Source: Fictibacillus phosphorivorans (GTDB lineage Bacteria; Bacillota; Bacilli; Bacillales; Fictibacillaceae). From it: 64,000 bases of DNA. The stretch lies in the NCBI RefSeq assembly GCF_007673525.1, contig NZ_VDZU01000001.1:620001-684000 (forward strand), in the 5' to 3' direction. Positions 7,367 through 16,501 of this stretch are shown piece by piece. The notes beneath the pieces are model-generated. The model saw nothing but the letters and a program-made list of their open reading frames with translations, did not search any database and was not told where the DNA came from. Made by a program: the position numbers and the translations under genes. Position 1 is the first letter of the stretch. Every line of letters starts with the position of its first letter.

Positions 7367-9478
7367 ATGAAAAAATTCATGATCTTAGTACTCAGTTTGT
7401 TTTCATTCGTATTCTTAGGAGACCAAGTTACGGCAGAGAAAACATCACATGTGCAATCTGATGAATTTAAGAAGTTATTAAAAACAGAAGAACATATCTC
7501 AAACGAGCTTTTGCTGACATTTAAGAAAGCTCCATCTCAAGAGGAGCTAAACACACTTCGAAATAAGTTTCCGATAACAAAAGTAGAAAACATCGGATTA
7601 CCTAAGCTGTACAATATTACGTTGGAAAAAGGAACAAGTCTTGTACATACAGCAGAAGATTTATCTAGAGAATCCAATATTGAAAGAGCAGAACCAAACT
7701 TTGAATTTGAGTCATCGTACATTTCAAGGGAACCTTTGTTTAAAAATCAGTGGTATTTAAGTAAGTTGAACGCAGATCGGGCATGGGACCAGACGAGGGG
7801 CGAGAACCATGTAGTCGTAGCCGTGCTGGATGGCGGTGTTCAAATCAATCACCCTGATATAAAAGGGAAGATCGTCAAACCATACAACGCCGTTACAAAG
7901 AAAACGACGTTTCCTCCAGATGATCATGCGACGCATGTAGCGGGAATCATAGGGGCTTCTTTTAATAAGGTTGGAATCGCCGGTATAGCACCAAATATTA
8001 AAATTATGCCTGTAAATGTATTCGAGGGAGAGATGGCTAATACGGCAGATATCATTCGTGGTATTGTTTATGCTGCAGATTCAGGGGCAGATATCATCAA
8101 CTTCAGCATGGGAGGATATGGAGAGAATTACCCTTTAAAAAGTGCTGTGAACTATGCCCGATCAAAAGGCGTGATCTTGATCGCTGCTGCGGGTAATGAT
8201 GATACAGATGAACGTACTTATCCTGCTACTTATCCAGGAGTATTAAGTATCAGTTCGAGTGATAAGGCAGACGAAATCTCGTGGTTTACCAACTATGGAG
8301 ATTACATTGATTTCGCAGCACCAGGAGAACAGATCTATTCCACTGTTACAAATAGCAAATACATGTATATGGACGGTACATCCATGGCGGCACCAGTCGT
8401 ATCGGGTACAGCAGCCTTAATGCTTTCAAAGAATCCATTGTTATCCGAAAACGACCTAAGAAATCTGTTCATCAAATCTTCTACAGACCTTGGGGATAAA
8501 GGCTGGGATCTATATTACGGTTACGGAAGAATAAATATTGATAAGGCAGTTATGGATACACCAGCTGCTATTGATAAGCTTACTGTACCAAGTACTTTCT
8601 TTATGAAAGGTAACAACTATAGTGCCATCTCGTTTATTCCATACAATAAAGCTAAAGTATCAGCTTACGTTGTTGATGCAAAAGGTAAGATGGTAAAAAG
8701 CTTTGTTGCGAACAAACAAGGAGCGGGTACGAAATTATCCTATAATTGGGACGGTAAGGATGCGAAGGGGTACTATGTTGCGGCAGGAAATTACCGTGTA
8801 GTCGTGAAGACTGTTGCAGGAGGGAAGTCTTTTTCGAAAGTTTCTTCTATAAAAGTAACAGATCAGATTCCTTTTGTTTTTAACACAGAGTCATCATCCC
8901 TTTCTTTTTCACCAAAGCTTAAATCTCAACCTATTAAATTTAATTTAAGCAAACAAGCGAAATTAACGGCGAAGGTCTATAACAGCAAAGGGCAGGTCAT
9001 TGACACGCTCTTTACAAATCGAATGTGGGCTCCAGGTAATCACTATTTTTACTGGTCAGGAAAGAAAAACGGCGAGACGCCATATGGAGATGGGACGTAT
9101 GTGCTAAAGATAACTGCACAAGATTCCTCTAACAAAATCATAAAGAAAAATGTGAATGTGACGATAGATACGAAAGCACCCGTTGTAACGGTCGAGTCAC
9201 CTTCCGTATATAACGGAACAGGGTATGCGACTTCCTCATTCAATAATAATGAACGAGGAACGCTTACAGCCAAAATAACAGACTCAAAAGGAAACGGAAT
9301 TAAAGTACTGACGTCTAAGAAAGCCTATAATCCGGGTCCACACATCATCAACTGGGATGGTACAGATCAGCAAAATGCTCCAGCTAGTAACGGAGATTAT
9401 CAATTGAATCTTGAATTTACGGATTTGGCTGGAAACAAAGTGATAACAAAAAGTACACCTATTAAAGTAGCACGATAA
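7367..9478 (+). CDS. secreted subtilisin-family (S8) serine protease with FlgD-like Ig repeats
   Basis: 703-aa exported protease. ATG 7367 follows AAGGCGGGGG. Signal peptide ~1-23; inhibitor/fervidolysin-like prodomain ~45-115; S8 catalytic domain ~130-395. The triad is visible: Asp in AVLDGGVQINHP, His in DHATHVAGI and Ser in GTSMAAPVVSG. The C-terminal 300 aa holds three FlgD-like beta domains of about 95 aa, each with a WDG or WSGK turn and a GDY/GNY strand (YNWDGKDAKG, YWSGKKNG, NWDGTDQQN). Such domains usually aid surface attachment or substrate contact. No sortase motif or SLH domain is present, so it may be released or held non-covalently. Single-gene unit. Confidence 0.92.
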   Translation: MKKFMILVLSLFSFVFLGDQVTAEKTSHVQSDEFKKLLKTEEHISNELLLTFKKAPSQEELNTLRNKFPITKVENIGLPKLYNITLEKGTSLVHTAEDLSRESNIERAEPNFEFESSYISREPLFKNQWYLSKLNADRAWDQTRGENHVVVAVLDGGVQINHPDIKGKIVKPYNAVTKKTTFPPDDHATHVAGIIGASFNKVGIAGIAPNIKIMPVNVFEGEMANTADIIRGIVYAADSGADIINFSMGGYGENYPLKSAVNYARSKGVILIAAAGNDDTDERTYPATYPGVLSISSSDKADEISWFTNYGDYIDFAAPGEQIYSTVTNSKYMYMDGTSMAAPVVSGTAALMLSKNPLLSENDLRNLFIKSSTDLGDKGWDLYYGYGRINIDKAVMDTPAAIDKLTVPSTFFMKGNNYSAISFIPYNKAKVSAYVVDAKGKMVKSFVANKQGAGTKLSYNWDGKDAKGYYVAAGNYRVVVKTVAGGKSFSKVSSIKVTDQIPFVFNTESSSLSFSPKLKSQPIKFNLSKQAKLTAKVYNSKGQVIDTLFTNRMWAPGNHYFYWSGKKNGETPYGDGTYVLKITAQDSSNKIIKKNVNVTIDTKAPVVTVESPSVYNGTGYATSSFNNNERGTLTAKITDSKGNGIKVLTSKKAYNPGPHIINWDGTDQQNAPASNGDYQLNLEFTDLAGNKVITKSTPIKVAR

Positions 9479-9492
9479 AAAATTCAAAATTA

Positions 9493-9523
9493 AGGGACTG
9501 TATACCCATACAGTCCCTTTTTA
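9493..9523 (+). terminator. intrinsic terminator after the subtilase gene
   Basis: GGGACTGTAT / ATACAGTCCC perfect 10-bp stem, 4-base loop, T run. Confidence 0.9.
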
Positions 9524-9652
9524 ATGTCTGAAAATTCAATTTGAAATATAACTGTAATATAAAATACCTAGTTCTGAAACATTTATGCGATAGAATACAA
9601 GAAGATTGTAAAAACGTGTAAAAATATAGGAAATTGAGGGGAATCATACATA

Positions 9653-10366
9653 ATGAAGAAATCTTTTGTTACAAAAGCCTTGGGTACAATTGCATTAGCT
9701 GCTGTAGTATTTGTCTCAAATCCTTTATCTGCAGACGCTGCTCTAGGAGATCGACAATTAAAGCAAGGCATGACACATAAAGAAGTTAAAGATCTACAAG
9801 TCGCTTTAAAGAAAACAGGCCACTTTACATATAATCAAGGTTATACGACTTATTATGGTACTTATACGAAAAGTGCGGTAACAAAGTTTCAAAAACAATA
9901 TCGCTTAAAAGCAACCGGTGTTGCAGATAAGAATACGATTAAACTCATCAAACAAAAAGCTGCAACTAAAAAGGTCGTTGCCAAAAAAGCACCAGCAAAA
10001 AAAGCAACGGTGAAAACATTTAACGTGAACGCAGCGAAAAAGTTACAAGGTGTTAGATATACATATGGCGGAACAAGCCCGCAAACCGGATTTGATTGCA
10101 GCGGTTACGTATCTTATGTAATGAAGCAACAAGGAGTTAAACTACCAAGACGTTCACAAGATATGTATAACACTGGAAAGAAAGTATCTTCTCTTCTTCC
10201 AGGAGACCTTGTGTTTTATAACACGAGCGGAAAAGGAATCTCTCACGTTGCGATCTATATCGGAAACGGACAGATTATCCATAGTGCTTCTAAGAATGTA
10301 AAAGTAGATAGCATGAGTTCAGGCTATTGGAAACAACGTTATGTTGGAGCAAAACGAGTATTATAA
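9653..10366 (+). CDS. secreted NlpC/P60 hydrolase with one PG_binding_1 domain
   Basis: 237-aa exported wall hydrolase, a shorter relative of the protein at 883. ATG 9653 follows GAGGGGAATC. Signal peptide ~1-30 (DAALGD). One PG_binding_1 domain (~31-100, with TTYYGTYTKSAV), then a lysine/alanine-rich linker (~102-122) that should bind wall polyanions. The NlpC/P60 domain (~123-237) has Cys in FDCSGYVSYV and His in SHVAIYIGN. The leader has two TGTAAA half-sites separated by four bases (about 9605-9620), close to but not matching the WalR N5 spacing. Confidence 0.92.
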   Translation: MKKSFVTKALGTIALAAVVFVSNPLSADAALGDRQLKQGMTHKEVKDLQVALKKTGHFTYNQGYTTYYGTYTKSAVTKFQKQYRLKATGVADKNTIKLIKQKAATKKVVAKKAPAKKATVKTFNVNAAKKLQGVRYTYGGTSPQTGFDCSGYVSYVMKQQGVKLPRRSQDMYNTGKKVSSLLPGDLVFYNTSGKGISHVAIYIGNGQIIHSASKNVKVDSMSSGYWKQRYVGAKRVL

Positions 10367-10376
10367 AAAACAAAGT

Positions 10377-10417
10377 GATCTCATTTATTTCATTAGAAAT
10401 AGATGAGATCTTTTTTT
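10377..10417 (+). terminator. intrinsic terminator
   Basis: GATCTCAT...ATGAGATC hairpin extended by TATTTC/GAAATA, then a T run. Confidence 0.85.
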
Positions 10418-10566
10418 ATAAAGTTACAGAGGATTTTGATAAAGAAAAAGTATACGAACTGTGCTACAATAATTTGAGCAACCTTGTTAAGTGACAGGTT
10501 TGAAATGCAGCAGAATAAGGCAACATTATATAATGATTATATTTTATAAGAAACTCGGAGGATGTT

Positions 10567-11370
10567 ATGATCAGTATCATCATTCCAACACTAGGACAAA
10601 GAGAGCAAGAACTCTTCCGACTGTTAGATAGCTTATCCAAACAAACGTATACTAATTTCGAAGTCATTATGGTATCTCAAGATAATCATGAGGCAGTAGA
10701 AGAGATGTTGAAACAACATACGTTTACATACAAACATATTAAATTGGATCAAAAAGGTTTATCGATGGCAAGAAACAAAGGATTGCCGTATATTTCGGGT
10801 GACTATGTTACATTCTCGGATGATGATTGCTGGTATCCGGAAGATGGACTTCAGAAAGTGATGAACACTTTTCAGGAGCATCCATCCACTGATGTCATCT
10901 GTTTCAAAATTCATGATCCATTAATTCAAAAAGATTATAAAAATTACTCAGCTCAACCAAAGAAAGAAATCGGCAGAATTGATTTCTTAAGAAAATCATC
11001 TATCGAAATTTTTGCGAAGACGCATTGTTTTAAAGATGAAAAGATACTCTTTGATGAGCGTTTTGGTTTAGGGAGCCCATACAAATCAGGTGAGGAAAAT
11101 ATAATTCTTCATGATTTGAAAGCAGCTGGGTTTAAGATTGCGTATGAACCGACCGTTGTCGTGTATCATAAGAAAAGAGAACAAGAAATTGTAAACAATT
11201 TGGATATAACGAAGAAAGGTCCGTTATTTATCCGGATTTATGGTAAACCTCTTGGGTTAATTTTGTTCCACCTATTTTACTTTAAGAAATGGAACACGAT
11301 TAACGATCCGATTAAATCTTACAAAAAGTCTTTAACTGAAATAAAAGAATACAATCAAACTGCTAAATAG
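10567..11370 (+). CDS. family 2 glycosyltransferase
   Basis: 267-aa soluble GT-A fold transferase. ATG 10567 follows CTCGGAGGATGTT. N-terminal ISIIIPTLGQRE nucleotide-binding strand, then SDDDCWYP (the DXD-type metal site, ~residues 79-86) and an acidic PYKSGEENI near residue 180. It lacks the membrane segments of processive synthases, so it probably adds single sugars. No neighbour names the acceptor; it sits alone between wall-hydrolase and S-layer genes, and a role in glycosylating surface polymer or S-layer protein is only a guess. Confidence 0.8.
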   Translation: MISIIIPTLGQREQELFRLLDSLSKQTYTNFEVIMVSQDNHEAVEEMLKQHTFTYKHIKLDQKGLSMARNKGLPYISGDYVTFSDDDCWYPEDGLQKVMNTFQEHPSTDVICFKIHDPLIQKDYKNYSAQPKKEIGRIDFLRKSSIEIFAKTHCFKDEKILFDERFGLGSPYKSGEENIILHDLKAAGFKIAYEPTVVVYHKKREQEIVNNLDITKKGPLFIRIYGKPLGLILFHLFYFKKWNTINDPIKSYKKSLTEIKEYNQTAK

Positions 11371-11384
11371 CAGAATGATACAAA

Positions 11385-11418
11385 AGTCCTTCTTTTCATA
11401 GAGAAGGGCTTTTTTTTG
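11385..11418 (+). terminator. intrinsic terminator
   Basis: AGTCCTTCT...AGAAGGGCT hairpin followed by eight T residues. Confidence 0.85.
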
Positions 11419-11827
11419 TCTATGAAACTCACTTTTTTTTACTTTTTTTGAACTTTTTTTAAAATACTACTAAAACATTCGTATACTTTTCCGATAAAGT
11501 AATTAGCTCGAGTGAAAAAATTGTCGTAAAACACATCCAAAGTTTCAAATGTAAGGAAATTTTTATAAAAAATTTCAAAAAAATGCTAGTAATTTATCAA
11601 AATTTGTTATATCATATGAAATGTATTCCAAAGATTCCAAATTCTACTGTTATTTCCAAATAATTTCATAATAGTAGTCGTAAGGTCGTAGGTCTACATA
11701 ACTTATGGGTTTTGAAATTGAATAGTACTGATTTTTCGGGGTTAATTAAAAAACTACGAATCTACAAATCTCGTACTGTTTAATTTTGTAAAAAAATATT
11801 TACTATATGGAAGGGGTCATTTTTAAC
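11419..11827 (+). promoter_or_regulatory. long AT-rich leader/promoter region of the S-layer gene
   Basis: About 400 bases without a gene. It is very AT-rich with several A and T tracts. A TATACT -10 candidate lies at 11482-11487. S-layer genes commonly have multiple promoters and long stable leaders, which this resembles, but I cannot fix a transcription start. AAGGGG (11810-11815) is the ribosome binding site for ATG 11828. Confidence 0.45.
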
Positions 11828-14422
11828 ATGGCTAACAAGAGAGTATTTAAAGTTGCAACAGCTTCAGCAGTTGCGGCAAGTGCATTAGTAGCAGCTGTAC
11901 CGGCAAGTGCTGCTTCAGTAACTTACGAGCAAGCAGAAAAGCAAGTAAACGTAGCTCGTGAAGCTGCAAACGGCCTTCACGCTGAGTATACAAAGAACGC
12001 TGATTACAAAACAAAAGTAGACATCAAAAAAGCAAACGACGAGCTTAACCGTGCGAAAGCAAAAATCGCTGCTCTATCTGATGCTAAACAAAAAGCTTAC
12101 TTATCTTCACGTATCCAAGGTACGATCGACACAGTTGCTCGTGCTAACGCATACAACAACGCAGTGCGCGTTGGAACTGAAATTCTTCCAGCTGCACACC
12201 AAGCAGTAGTTAAAGCTGCTGACGTTGCTTCTTTAAAAGAAGGAAATGTAGTTCTTGCTGAGAAAATCAAGCAAGCTAAAGAAACTTTCCCTAAAGTTTA
12301 CGGAAAAGAAATTCAAGCTAAATTCGCTTCTCTATACTTAACTGCTGACCTTGAAGCAGATCGTAAAGATGGACACTATGCAGCAATCACTGCTGATCGT
12401 GTTGCTGAAGGTCTAAAGCTTATCGCTGCTGGTAAAGTAGAAGAAGCAGAAGTTCAATACAAAAACGCTGAAGCTTCTTTCAAAGCTGTAAAAGGTCTTG
12501 CAACAATCAAAGAAATCATTGCTGCTGACTGGACTGAGCTTGGAAAGAAAATCGAAGCTGCAAAAACTCCTAAAGTTGAGTCTGTAAGTGCGATTAACGC
12601 TAAAACAATCGTTGTAAAGTTCAATTCTGAGCTTACAGCTGACAACACTGTAGTTGGTGATGCTTCTGAAGTTGCTAAATATACTTTAGATGGAACTTTA
12701 GCTACAACTGCAGTTCTTGGATCAGATAAGAAAACTGTAACGTTAACATTTGCTGGTGGTGTTGAAGGAACTGATCAAGTATTAGTAGTTAACCCTGTTG
12801 TTACAACTAAGAAAGATAAAGACGGAAACGCTGTAAGCACAGAGAAATACTCAAAAGTACTTAGCTACACTGATGAAGTAAAACCAGAAGTAGTAGGCAC
12901 TTCTTATGAAAACGGTAAGATTGTTGTTAGCTATTCTGAAGCAATCGGAACTAAGCCAACTGTAGTACGTGTAAACGGAAACCCAGTTGCTGCTAGTGAC
13001 ATTGCGATCGCTTCTGATGCAACTAAAGTTGAAATTACTTATGCTGGATTAGCTGCAAGTACAACTGCTTCTTTATATGTTGCTGGTGCTAAAGATGCTT
13101 CTGCTGCTGGTAATGAAATGAGCCTATTTAATGGTACTGTTATTACTCCAGCTGCAGACACTGCAAAACCACAAATCACTGGTGTACAAGTGACTGGTCA
13201 AAATACAGCTAAAGTTACTTTAAGTGAAGCAATCAACGAAGCAACTGTTGCTGCTACATTACAAAAAGGTGCAACACAAACTGCTGTATCTCTAGTTAAA
13301 GATGCTACAGACACTACTGGGAAAACATATACATTAACTGTTGACCTTAATGGTGTAACTGCTGGAGATGGAATCTTTGCTGGTACATCTACAAGTGAAT
13401 CGTTTACTTTATATGTAGCTGCTGGTGTAATGACTGATACATCAACGCCTGCAAATGCTAATGAGCTTTTCAGCACAAACTTAACTTTTGTTAAGGATGT
13501 AACTGCTCCTGCTTTGGTTTCTTCTCAAACTTCTGCAGATAGCAAAAAGTTAGAATTCAAATTCAACGAAGATTTAACTGTTGCTGGATCTGATGCTAAC
13601 ATCATCATTAAAAACGCTGACGGTGTTAGAATTAGTGCTGTAGATCCTGAAACAGCTCTTAAAGTTGGCGACAACAAAACTTACCAAGTAGACACTAAAG
13701 CTGGTGATGTAGTACTTGATGCAGGTACTTACACTGTAACTATTCCTGCTGGATTCTTTACAGATGCATACGGTAACGCTTCTACAGCAGTAACTTCTAC
13801 ATTCACTGTAGGTGCTCCAACTAATAACGATACTACTAAACCAACTGGAGCAGTTACAACTGCAGATACAAACGTATTCCAAGTGGTATATAGCGAAGAA
13901 GTTACTGCAACTGCATTAAACCTTTCTAACTACAAGTTAGATGGAGCTTCATTACCTGCAGGTACTGAAATTTATTTCACAAGCACAGCTAAGGATACTG
14001 TAAAAATTGTATTACCAACTGGATCTATTAACATTGGTAACCAAACTACAGGTGCTTCTGCAATCCTTAATGTATCTGGTGTAGCTGATAAAGCTGGAAA
14101 TGTTATTGCTACAGCTAATACACCTGTAGTAGTTAAAGACAACACTGCTGCTTCTGTTACAAATGTACAAGTACTAGGAACTGACGTTTATGTAACGTTT
14201 AATGAAAACATCACTGTACCAGGAACAACTAATGCTCTTGATGCTTTCAAAGTTACTGTAAACGGTACAGAATTACTAGCTGCTGATGTAAGTGAATTAG
14301 CTGCAGTTTCTGGAAATGCTAAGCAAGTTAAGTTCACTCTTACAACTGCTGCAACTCCAGTGGTATCTGTTAAAGCTGCTCAAACAGTTTTAAAAGATGC
14401 TAACGGGGTACTAGTTAAATAA
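11828..14422 (+). CDS. S-layer protein with SbsC-like N-terminal anchor
   Basis: 864-aa exported, highly repetitive, Ala/Thr/Val-rich protein. The start is ATG 11828 (AAGGGG at 11810-11815); the upstream in-frame ATG at 11807 overlaps that site. Signal peptide ~1-30 ends in PASAAS; its KVATASAVAASAL core resembles that of Geobacillus SbsC. Residues ~31-255 are a helical domain without SLH motifs, like the SbsC domain that binds secondary cell-wall polymer. Residues ~255-864 are serial Ig-like beta domains of ~100 aa, with recurring KPxITGVQVTG and VKFNSEL-type strands. Codon use is narrow (heavy GCT/ACT/GTA), as expected for a very abundant protein. It would form the outer lattice. Its anchor recurs at 46307-47452. 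Confidence 0.85.
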   Translation: MANKRVFKVATASAVAASALVAAVPASAASVTYEQAEKQVNVAREAANGLHAEYTKNADYKTKVDIKKANDELNRAKAKIAALSDAKQKAYLSSRIQGTIDTVARANAYNNAVRVGTEILPAAHQAVVKAADVASLKEGNVVLAEKIKQAKETFPKVYGKEIQAKFASLYLTADLEADRKDGHYAAITADRVAEGLKLIAAGKVEEAEVQYKNAEASFKAVKGLATIKEIIAADWTELGKKIEAAKTPKVESVSAINAKTIVVKFNSELTADNTVVGDASEVAKYTLDGTLATTAVLGSDKKTVTLTFAGGVEGTDQVLVVNPVVTTKKDKDGNAVSTEKYSKVLSYTDEVKPEVVGTSYENGKIVVSYSEAIGTKPTVVRVNGNPVAASDIAIASDATKVEITYAGLAASTTASLYVAGAKDASAAGNEMSLFNGTVITPAADTAKPQITGVQVTGQNTAKVTLSEAINEATVAATLQKGATQTAVSLVKDATDTTGKTYTLTVDLNGVTAGDGIFAGTSTSESFTLYVAAGVMTDTSTPANANELFSTNLTFVKDVTAPALVSSQTSADSKKLEFKFNEDLTVAGSDANIIIKNADGVRISAVDPETALKVGDNKTYQVDTKAGDVVLDAGTYTVTIPAGFFTDAYGNASTAVTSTFTVGAPTNNDTTKPTGAVTTADTNVFQVVYSEEVTATALNLSNYKLDGASLPAGTEIYFTSTAKDTVKIVLPTGSINIGNQTTGASAILNVSGVADKAGNVIATANTPVVVKDNTAASVTNVQVLGTDVYVTFNENITVPGTTNALDAFKVTVNGTELLAADVSELAAVSGNAKQVKFTLTTAATPVVSVKAAQTVLKDANGVLVK

Positions 14423-14499
14423 TTTAAAAACTCAATGAAAGGTTGTGCTATTTTAAGGATTACTTTTGTATCTTAATCTAGCACCCTCTTCCATAGGAG

Positions 14500-14542
14500 A
14501 AGAACCACTAAGTGACTATTAGTCATGCAGTGGTTCTTTTTT
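14500..14542 (+). terminator. strong terminator after the S-layer gene
   Basis: AAGAACCACT...AGTGGTTCTT 10-bp stem with an inner TGACT/AGTCA stem, then T residues. Confidence 0.9.
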
Positions 14543-14657
14543 ATAGATTTATAGATCAAAATATATATTGGGAATTATAGTTTATCTTTGTTCTTAATAA
14601 TAAAATTAAATGTTATATTTATAATGGAATTATTTTGAATATAGAGGTGGGAAAAGT

Positions 14658-15521
14658 ATGAAAAAGCCATTGAAAATATTTACACTTATGGCTCTTGGTG
14701 TATCGTCGTTAATTTATCCGATTAATTCCTCTGATGCTACAACAAAACCCAAACCCATGACTATTCATTTCATTAATGTAGATCAAGGGGATGCTACATA
14801 TATTAAAACGCCTAATGGTGATGATATCCTCATTGACGCTGGTAATAAAGGCAAAGGTGATGCAGTTGTTGCGTATTTAAAGAAGCAAAAGGTGGATGAT
14901 ATTGAAGTAATGATCTCTACACATCCAGATGCTGATCATGTTGGAGGATTAGATGAAGTATTGGCTGCATACAAGGTAGAAGCTGTTTATGCCCCAAAGG
15001 TAAGTCACACGACTCAAGCATACAAAGATTTTTTATCGGCTGTTAAAAAAGAAAAACTAACAATAAAAACAGCGAAAGCAGATGTACAGGTAGCATTAAA
15101 AGACAAATCTATTAAAGCAAAGTTTGTTGGACCAGTAAAAGAATATGGTAAAACAGATTTAAATAACTGGAGTGCTGTACTTCACGTCAATTACAACAAG
15201 AATCACTGTTTATTTACAGGTGATGCTGAAGCACATTCTGAAAAAGATATGATCGCTAAAAAATACATCTCGAAAGTGGATGTATTAAAAGTTGGCCATC
15301 ATGGATCTAAGGATTCATCAACACAAGCTTTCTTGAATCTTGCTAAGCCTACTTATTCAATCATCAGTGTGGGTGCTAAAAACTCCTACAAGCACCCCAC
15401 AACGGAGACGTTAAACAGACTTACCAAAGTAAAATCAAAGATTTATCGTACAGATGAAAAGGGAACCATTAAGGTTGTATCTGATGGACAGAAAATTACC
15501 ATTACTACTGAAAAGAAGTGA
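14658..15521 (+). CDS. secreted MBL-fold hydrolase, ComEC C-terminal-like
   Basis: 287-aa metallo-beta-lactamase-fold protein with an N-terminal signal peptide (~1-27). Metal motifs: HPDADHVGG near residue 96, FTGDAEAH near 192, and GHHGSKDSS near 215. FINVDQGDA at the start of the fold is characteristic of the ComEC/Rec2 C-terminal group. Stand-alone secreted members may act as nucleases or phosphoesterases; the substrate is unproven. ATG 14658 follows GAGGTGGGAAA. A DUF3006 gene starts five bases after its stop; MBL plus DUF3006 is a recurrent pairing in Bacilli. Confidence 0.87.
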   Translation: MKKPLKIFTLMALGVSSLIYPINSSDATTKPKPMTIHFINVDQGDATYIKTPNGDDILIDAGNKGKGDAVVAYLKKQKVDDIEVMISTHPDADHVGGLDEVLAAYKVEAVYAPKVSHTTQAYKDFLSAVKKEKLTIKTAKADVQVALKDKSIKAKFVGPVKEYGKTDLNNWSAVLHVNYNKNHCLFTGDAEAHSEKDMIAKKYISKVDVLKVGHHGSKDSSTQAFLNLAKPTYSIISVGAKNSYKHPTTETLNRLTKVKSKIYRTDEKGTIKVVSDGQKITITTEKK

Positions 15522-15525
15522 TAGT

Positions 15526-15738
15526 TTGAAAGGAATAATTGACCGATTTGAAGGGGATTTTGTTGTAGTTGAAATCAATGGGAAGACGAAGGACTTTTTA
15601 AGAACTCAATTCCCTAAAGAAGCAAAGCCTGGAGATGTAGTAATTATAGAAAAATCCAATGTTACAATAGCCAAAGATGAAACGGATAAGTTAAGGAAAG
15701 AGATTGAAGAACTAATGAATGAGGTTTGGGAAGATTAA
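15526..15738 (+). CDS. DUF3006 family small protein
   Basis: 70-aa protein starting at TTG 15526 (weak AAGAAGTGAT upstream) and coupled to the MBL-fold gene by a 4-base gap. The beta-rich core (IIDRFEGDFVVVEING) and the C-terminal acidic helix fit DUF3006, which commonly follows ComEC-like hydrolases. No signal peptide is visible, so it would be cytoplasmic. Its function is not known to me. Confidence 0.75.
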   Translation: MKGIIDRFEGDFVVVEINGKTKDFLRTQFPKEAKPGDVVIIEKSNVTIAKDETDKLRKEIEELMNEVWED

Positions 15739-15790
15739 AAACTTGTTGAACATAAGGTATTCATTATGTTTATTAATTAAGGGGAAAACA

Positions 15791-16401
15791 TTGGGAAAAA
15801 ATAAAGGCTTTATTTTATTAGTAATTGTGGCTGGTATTCTTGTGGGATTGCAAGTTAACAGTCAAAATAATACTTTTACGATTAATAATGAGATTAAAAA
15901 TGATGTAGAACATAAAGAAACATCATCAGGACTAACCCCCTAAGTATCGATTATCTTTCAAAAAATGGCTTTAGTGTATCTCCAGTAGATAAAGGGAAAA
16001 TGAGTGACATTTATACAGCTAAACTGAATGTAGGAAATACAAATGTCGTTATATATGTTGATATATATCTAGAACGGAAAAGTGATCAGGTAAAACTAAT
16101 AGAAACTACAATAGACGGAAGCTATTATGTAACAACTTCAAATAATAAAGAGGCAGAGCAGTTTGTAACAAAAGTTGCAACAAATTTTTTAGTTCCTTTT
16201 GCAGCATTACCTTATAATACTTCAAGACCTGAGGAAGCGGAAAAATGGGTAAAAGCCCACATAACTGACTCTTATGATCACGAACCGAAAGAGGAAACAA
16301 GTAAGAAAATAGAAATGGGAACACTCAATATATATGGGAATCAATTAATGAGGACATTTGAAATGGACTTTGGTTATGGAGATATAACTATAGAAGACTA
16401 A
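15791..16401 (+). pseudogene. membrane-anchored hypothetical protein, split by a one-base frameshift
   Basis: A single gene appears broken. The first part starts at TTG 15791 (AAGGGGAAAA upstream) and encodes one membrane segment (~residues 5-22), stopping at 15943. The second part continues in another frame directly through the break (NPLSIDYLSKNG) and runs to 16401. Adding one C to the C5 run at 15936-15940 joins both into about 200 aa: a short cytoplasmic tip, one helix and a soluble domain outside the membrane. I recognise no family. Either a real one-base deletion or a homopolymer sequencing error. Confidence 0.65.
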
Positions 16402-16419
16402 ATTTCATTTCATCTATGG

Positions 16420-16467
16420 ACTAATAAAAAGAAGGAGCGGCTATTGCCGCTCCTTCTTTTTATTAGT
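16420..16467. terminator. bidirectional terminator, 22-bp perfect hairpin
   Basis: A 22-bp perfect inverted repeat (16420-16441 with 16446-16467) around a TATT loop, with A and T tracts in the lower stem so that it reads as a terminator on both strands. It separates two convergent genes. Confidence 0.9.
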
Positions 16468-16501
16468 AAAGTTTTCCCTAAGATAAGTTATTCAAATACC
16501 T

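Noticed and set aside
9600..9625. Second WalR box before the 9653 gene
   Set aside because: The TGTAAA half-sites are four bases apart instead of five and the context is A-rich; too weak to call.
12454..13882. Minus-strand open frames inside the S-layer gene
   Set aside because: They mirror the repetitive GCT/ACT/GTA codon use of the S-layer gene on the other strand; no independent coding evidence.
16420..16467. The 22-bp perfect hairpin as a transposon end or small RNA
   Set aside because: It lies between convergent stop codons with T tracts on both sides, so a bidirectional terminator explains it fully.
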